A stretch of DNA of 16,016 nt. Origin: JAHFJU01 sp964354865 (lineage in GTDB: Bacteria; Patescibacteriota; Gracilibacteria; UBA1369; UM-FILTER-53-11). Where the stretch lies: positions 1 through 16,016 of the forward strand of contig CAYHBN010000031.1 in assembly GCA_964354865.1 (NCBI GenBank). The letters are read 5' to 3'. The translations under genes were made by a program, and so were the position numbers. The notes under the pieces were generated by a model that saw only the letters and a list, made by a program, of their open reading frames with translations, did no database searches and was not told the DNA's origin. Positions 13,401-16,016 of this stretch are shown here, piece by piece. Every line of letters begins with the position of its first letter. The stretch's first letter is position 1.

Positions 13401-15503
13401 TCATTCCTGTTCATTCCCATTCTTTTTTCGCATAAGCAAGGCGAGAACGATCACTAATGCAATGCCGATACCGCCAGAGACGATAATGAGTGTATGTGAA
13501 TCAGTTTCACCTTCTGTTGCCGAAGTTACAACGGCCGTTTGTGTGCCATCGTCAGCGCCAATAATGGTAAATGCAACGCGGACTGGTTTGCTCTGTGATC
13601 CATTATTTGGATTGGTTGAGTAGACCGTTACTACGTGATCACCATTTTCAAGTTTTGCAGGAGAGGTTACCTCGAAGAGTCCTGTATCTACGTCGGCCAA
13701 AATAGCAGAGGTAAAGACCGCGCTTTGGAATGTTCCTATTACAGCTGCCTCAATGTCGGCGCTTCCACGAACAGTGATTTTTCCATCTTCATCGACGGCA
13801 ACTTTAATATCACGTAATCCCGCAATGTCGAGGTTTTGAATGTTCTTAATGGTTGGTTCTTCAATGAGTTCATCGTCGACAAATTCTACGATTTTTACCT
13901 TCGAAGCTGTTGCCGAGTCATCTTCTCCCGCAGAGAGAACCGATGCTGCGCCATATTCTGATGTAGCTGATCCCATGCGTTTATCTGCTAGCTCAGCTCG
14001 GATTCCATAAAATCCATTTTCAAAAAGTTGTTCGGACACAACGACTGCACGATTGTTTTCTGAAAAAACAGCCTCTCCAACTACAAATCGTTTTCCCTCT
14101 CGATTTGCTGCAACAACTCTAACGTGTGCTCCTGCGGGGCCGCTTAAGGGGAATACTGATTTGTTTCTATTAAGTTTGCTACCATTCTTGATAATTTCAC
14201 CCATCGCAATTGGCATATTTGAGTCAGGAGCAGGCGCAAAACTAGGAGTCGGCATGTTATTGTTTGCACCAGGTTTGAAGCTGGGAGTAGGCATTTCGTT
14301 GCCTTCACCAGGTTTGAAGCTCGGTGTCGGCATATCTGCGCCTTCGCCCGGTTTAAAGCTCGGTGTCGGCATAAAACTTGGTGTAGGCATGTTGTCGTCT
14401 GCTATGCCAAACAAAATTTTATCGACTGCGCTGCCGTCTTTTGCGCCAAACATTCCTTTAACTGCATCGGAGATTCCGCTTTTATCAGAGTCCTGTTTGT
14501 TATTTTTAATTTTAATTCCTAGTTTCTCTTCGCTATACGCACCTATTTGTTCACGGAGACGTACAGCCCCAATTTTTTTACTCGCCGCTTTCACCGCGAC
14601 TTGAATTTCGGCTTTATCTGCGCCTTTTTTCTGTAGTTCCGAAGCAACTTCTGCAAGCACCTTCGCATCTTCTTTTTTCTGCACTTCGATTTCAGCCTTC
14701 GACTGTACCGGCGCATAGATCGGAGTTTGCGCTTGTCTCTCTTTAATCTCCGCAGCGATTTCTTTTACTCCTTCTTTACCGAGCAATTCAACGAACGCGG
14801 GAGTTTCGGCAACAACTTTTTGAACTTCTTTTAAATGTGCAACCTCGACTTTTTTATCGTCGAGCGCATTAATTTGCGCGATCTCTTCTGCAATAATTGC
14901 TTTTACTTCTTTTTCTGTCGCAGGGATTGCGGGAATGACTGGCTCTGCAGTAACATCAGCTATTTCTTTAGCTGGAGTTTCAGTCACGGGACTTTCGGCC
15001 ACAGTTTTTTCAGAAACAGGTTCTTTAGTTATTTCTTCAGCAACAGGACGAACTACTTCGACTGGTTTTTCTACCGCTTTCGGCGCAACAGTTTTTTTCA
15101 CAACGGGCTCTGGAGCATGGTATACGCATTCCTGTTCAGTAGCTGGTGAGGGAGTTACTACCTCACTGCAATCGTTCGACATTCCGCAGCTTCGAGTCTG
15201 TACTCCTTTAGAAGTACAAGCGCTCCATTCGCCACAGCTCCAAGTATCTTCTTTACAAGTGGGTGTGTCAGGTGCCTCGACATAATCATTTTTCGGATCT
15301 TCGATAATGTCGTTATCTCCACATGTTTCGAGAGTACATGGTTCATCAACATAGTCTTCATCGACACTCACAAGTACGCTCGCGAATGGTTGTAATACTC
15401 GAGGGAGTGATGATTTTGGAATTATTCCTAACACGGTTGCTCCAAATCCAATTATCGCTACAAAGCTGACGACCAGAATCCCATTTGTATATTTTTGTTT
15501 CAT
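13401..15503 (-). CDS. Single-pass surface protein: TSP1-like module, Pro-rich stalk, coiled segment, MPTPSF repeats
   Basis: 700 residues. Residues 8-27 form a signal peptide or anchor. A Cys-rich module at 83-126 (TWSCGEWSACTSKGVQTRSC, six Cys) resembles the thrombospondin-type W-x-CG-x-WS-x-C motif found in CPR surface proteins; another short Cys pair precedes it. Residues 127-200 are a Pro/Val/Glu/Thr stalk, 196-330 a charged helical or coiled region rich in Ala, Lys and Glu. MPTPSF units repeat at 372-429, then two beta-rich segments (about 445-515 and 535-650). It ends with a membrane helix (about 671-691) and RKK, so the bulk should be extracellular with a short cytoplasmic tail. No sortase motif or enzyme motif is seen. 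The start is fixed by a promoter six bases upstream. Adhesin, pilus-like or host-contact role is inference; the precise family is not recognised. Confidence 0.85.
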   Translation of the reverse strand: MKQKYTNGILVVSFVAIIGFGATVLGIIPKSSLPRVLQPFASVLVSVDEDYVDEPCTLETCGDNDIIEDPKNDYVEAPDTPTCKEDTWSCGEWSACTSKGVQTRSCGMSNDCSEVVTPSPATEQECVYHAPEPVVKKTVAPKAVEKPVEVVRPVAEEITKEPVSEKTVAESPVTETPAKEIADVTAEPVIPAIPATEKEVKAIIAEEIAQINALDDKKVEVAHLKEVQKVVAETPAFVELLGKEGVKEIAAEIKERQAQTPIYAPVQSKAEIEVQKKEDAKVLAEVASELQKKGADKAEIQVAVKAASKKIGAVRLREQIGAYSEEKLGIKIKNNKQDSDKSGISDAVKGMFGAKDGSAVDKILFGIADDNMPTPSFMPTPSFKPGEGADMPTPSFKPGEGNEMPTPSFKPGANNNMPTPSFAPAPDSNMPIAMGEIIKNGSKLNRNKSVFPLSGPAGAHVRVVAANREGKRFVVGEAVFSENNRAVVVSEQLFENGFYGIRAELADKRMGSATSEYGAASVLSAGEDDSATASKVKIVEFVDDELIEEPTIKNIQNLDIAGLRDIKVAVDEDGKITVRGSADIEAAVIGTFQSAVFTSAILADVDTGLFEVTSPAKLENGDHVVTVYSTNPNNGSQSKPVRVAFTIIGADDGTQTAVVTSATEGETDSHTLIIVSGGIGIALVIVLALLMRKKNGNEQE
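14217..14390 (-). repeat. In-frame 39-bp tandem repeats encoding MPTPSFKPGEGxx
   Basis: One 18-bp short unit (MPTPSF) followed by four 39-bp units starting at 14372, 14333, 14294 and 14255. The first three 39-bp units read MPTPSFKPG followed by variable residues; the last has drifted to MPTPSFAPAPDSN. Unit length is a multiple of three, so copy number can change without frameshift. Confidence 0.9.
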
Positions 15504-15509
15504 CTAATC

Positions 15510-15538
15510 ATTATACCAAAAAACGGTAGTTTTAACAA
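15510..15538 (-). promoter_or_regulatory. Strong promoter giving a leaderless surface-protein mRNA
   Basis: On the minus strand TTGTTA (15538-15533), 17 bp, then TGG-TATAAT (TATAAT 15515-15510). Only six bases (GATTAG) separate the -10 from ATG 15503, so transcription should begin at or within one or two bases of the start codon. Confidence 0.75.
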
Positions 15539-15557
15539 TTCGGGCGATCTGCTGTTT

Positions 15558-16016
15558 TTAGCGCAGCGGAAATGTTCCCAGATCAACGCTGAATCGAGAC
15601 CCATAAAAGTGGATATTATAGGCATTTTTGCCCTCAAGATTGGTAAAAACAATTTCATTCCTTATAGTTGCACCTGCTTCTCCTAAGTCGCCACCGTACC
15701 CACTTGGCCCTGGATATTTATAGCTCACTCCATCATTTAAGGAGTGATTATGAAACGTTATTAATGATGAGCCGTTCCACCTATTTTTGCGAGCAATGTC
15801 TGGTGTCTTATACGTTTCGTCATTTTCTTTTTCATCGGGTTCTTCTACCTTCACATGTATTGCTCCGTTTTTCCAAATAAGTGCTCCGCCATGTTCAGTT
15901 GTGGTATCGGCCATGTCGTCACTCAGCAGCTGCACCATTTCACTTCTGAGTGAGGGGATTGAGTTCAACAATAAGGTAATTCTAAACAGTGAAATAATTG
16001 ATAAGCTCCCGATGTC
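15558..16016 (-). CDS. Partial protein with JAB/MPN- or DUF4329-like metal-site pattern
   Basis: The frame enters from the right edge and ends at TAA 15560-15558; 152 residues are visible and the N terminus is missing. A TTG at 15971 is the only start-like codon early on, but the frame stays open upstream with a hydrophobic run (LSIISLFRITLLL), so I treat it as 5'-partial. The visible part contains E-H-G-G (Glu at visible residue 41), then LITFHNH (His89, His91), then PGPSGYGGD (Ser105, Asp110). This order of Glu, H-x-H, Ser, Asp is that of JAMM/JAB metalloprotease-like domains and of DUF4329 at the ends of polymorphic-toxin proteins; the Ser-Asp gap here is four residues rather than the usual two, so it could be a variant or a coincidence. 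A short C-terminal tail follows. The next gene on the same strand has its own promoter. Confidence 0.6.
   Translation of the reverse strand, partial: DIGSLSIISLFRITLLLNSIPSLRSEMVQLLSDDMADTTTEHGGALIWKNGAIHVKVEEPDEKENDETYKTPDIARKNRWNGSSLITFHNHSLNDGVSYKYPGPSGYGGDLGEAGATIRNEIVFTNLEGKNAYNIHFYGSRFSVDLGTFPLR

Noticed and set aside
14217..14390. Regular repeats resembling a CRISPR array
   Set aside because: Units are contiguous without unique spacers, lie in frame inside a gene and encode MPTPSF peptides.
1..16016. Alternative genetic code (TGA read as Gly or Trp)
   Set aside because: TGA ends the surface-protein gene after a natural charged tail, and the long genes contain no in-frame TGA.
1..16016. 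tRNA or rRNA genes
   Set aside because: No T-loop/anticodon cloverleaf pattern or rRNA signature was seen in any gene-free stretch on either strand.

Overview
This window most likely comes from a Patescibacteria (CPR, Parcubacteria-type) chromosome. That is an inference from gene content and style: a minimal ComEC lacking its C-terminal metallo-beta-lactamase domain, a surface protein with a thrombospondin-like Cys module plus a Pro-rich stalk, several family-less charged or Pro-rich proteins, and genes that mostly lack Shine-Dalgarno sites but have near-consensus sigma-70 promoters just upstream. TAA, TAG and TGA all end genes, so there is no sign of TGA recoding.

Layout. 1-919 (-): 5' part of a Pro/Glu-rich hypothetical protein running off the left edge. 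948-1026: two back-to-back promoters. 1066-2052 (+): predicted lipoprotein. 2055-2510: a roughly 450-bp non-coding block of nested, mostly perfect inverted repeats, the most unusual object here. 2567-3760 (+): comEC-like DNA-uptake channel. 3859-4923 (+): membrane-anchored protein with three ASH-like beta-sandwich repeats. 4947-4981: bidirectional terminator. 7559-4998 (-): a two-gene unit of a 662-residue helical-repeat protein and a membrane-anchored SAM methyltransferase. 12922-7738 (-): adenosylcobalamin-dependent ribonucleotide reductase carrying a complete LAGLIDADG intein at the first redox-active cysteine, followed by a DUF4440/NTF2-like protein; two NrdR-box-like palindromes lie upstream. 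15503-13401 (-): a 700-residue single-pass surface protein. 16016-15558 (-): 3' part of a protein with a JAB/DUF4329-like metal-site pattern, cut by the right edge.

Two functional themes appear. One is nucleotide supply and DNA uptake (NrdJ, ComEC). The other is cell-envelope architecture (lipoprotein, ASH protein, stalked surface protein, membrane methyltransferase). The strongest candidates for something undescribed are the branched inverted-repeat block at 2055-2510, which contains mutually exclusive pairings, and the Patescibacteria-style repeat protein at 5571-7559. Two minus-strand genes (7559 and 15503) have extended -10 promoters so close to the start codon that their mRNAs should be leaderless or nearly so.
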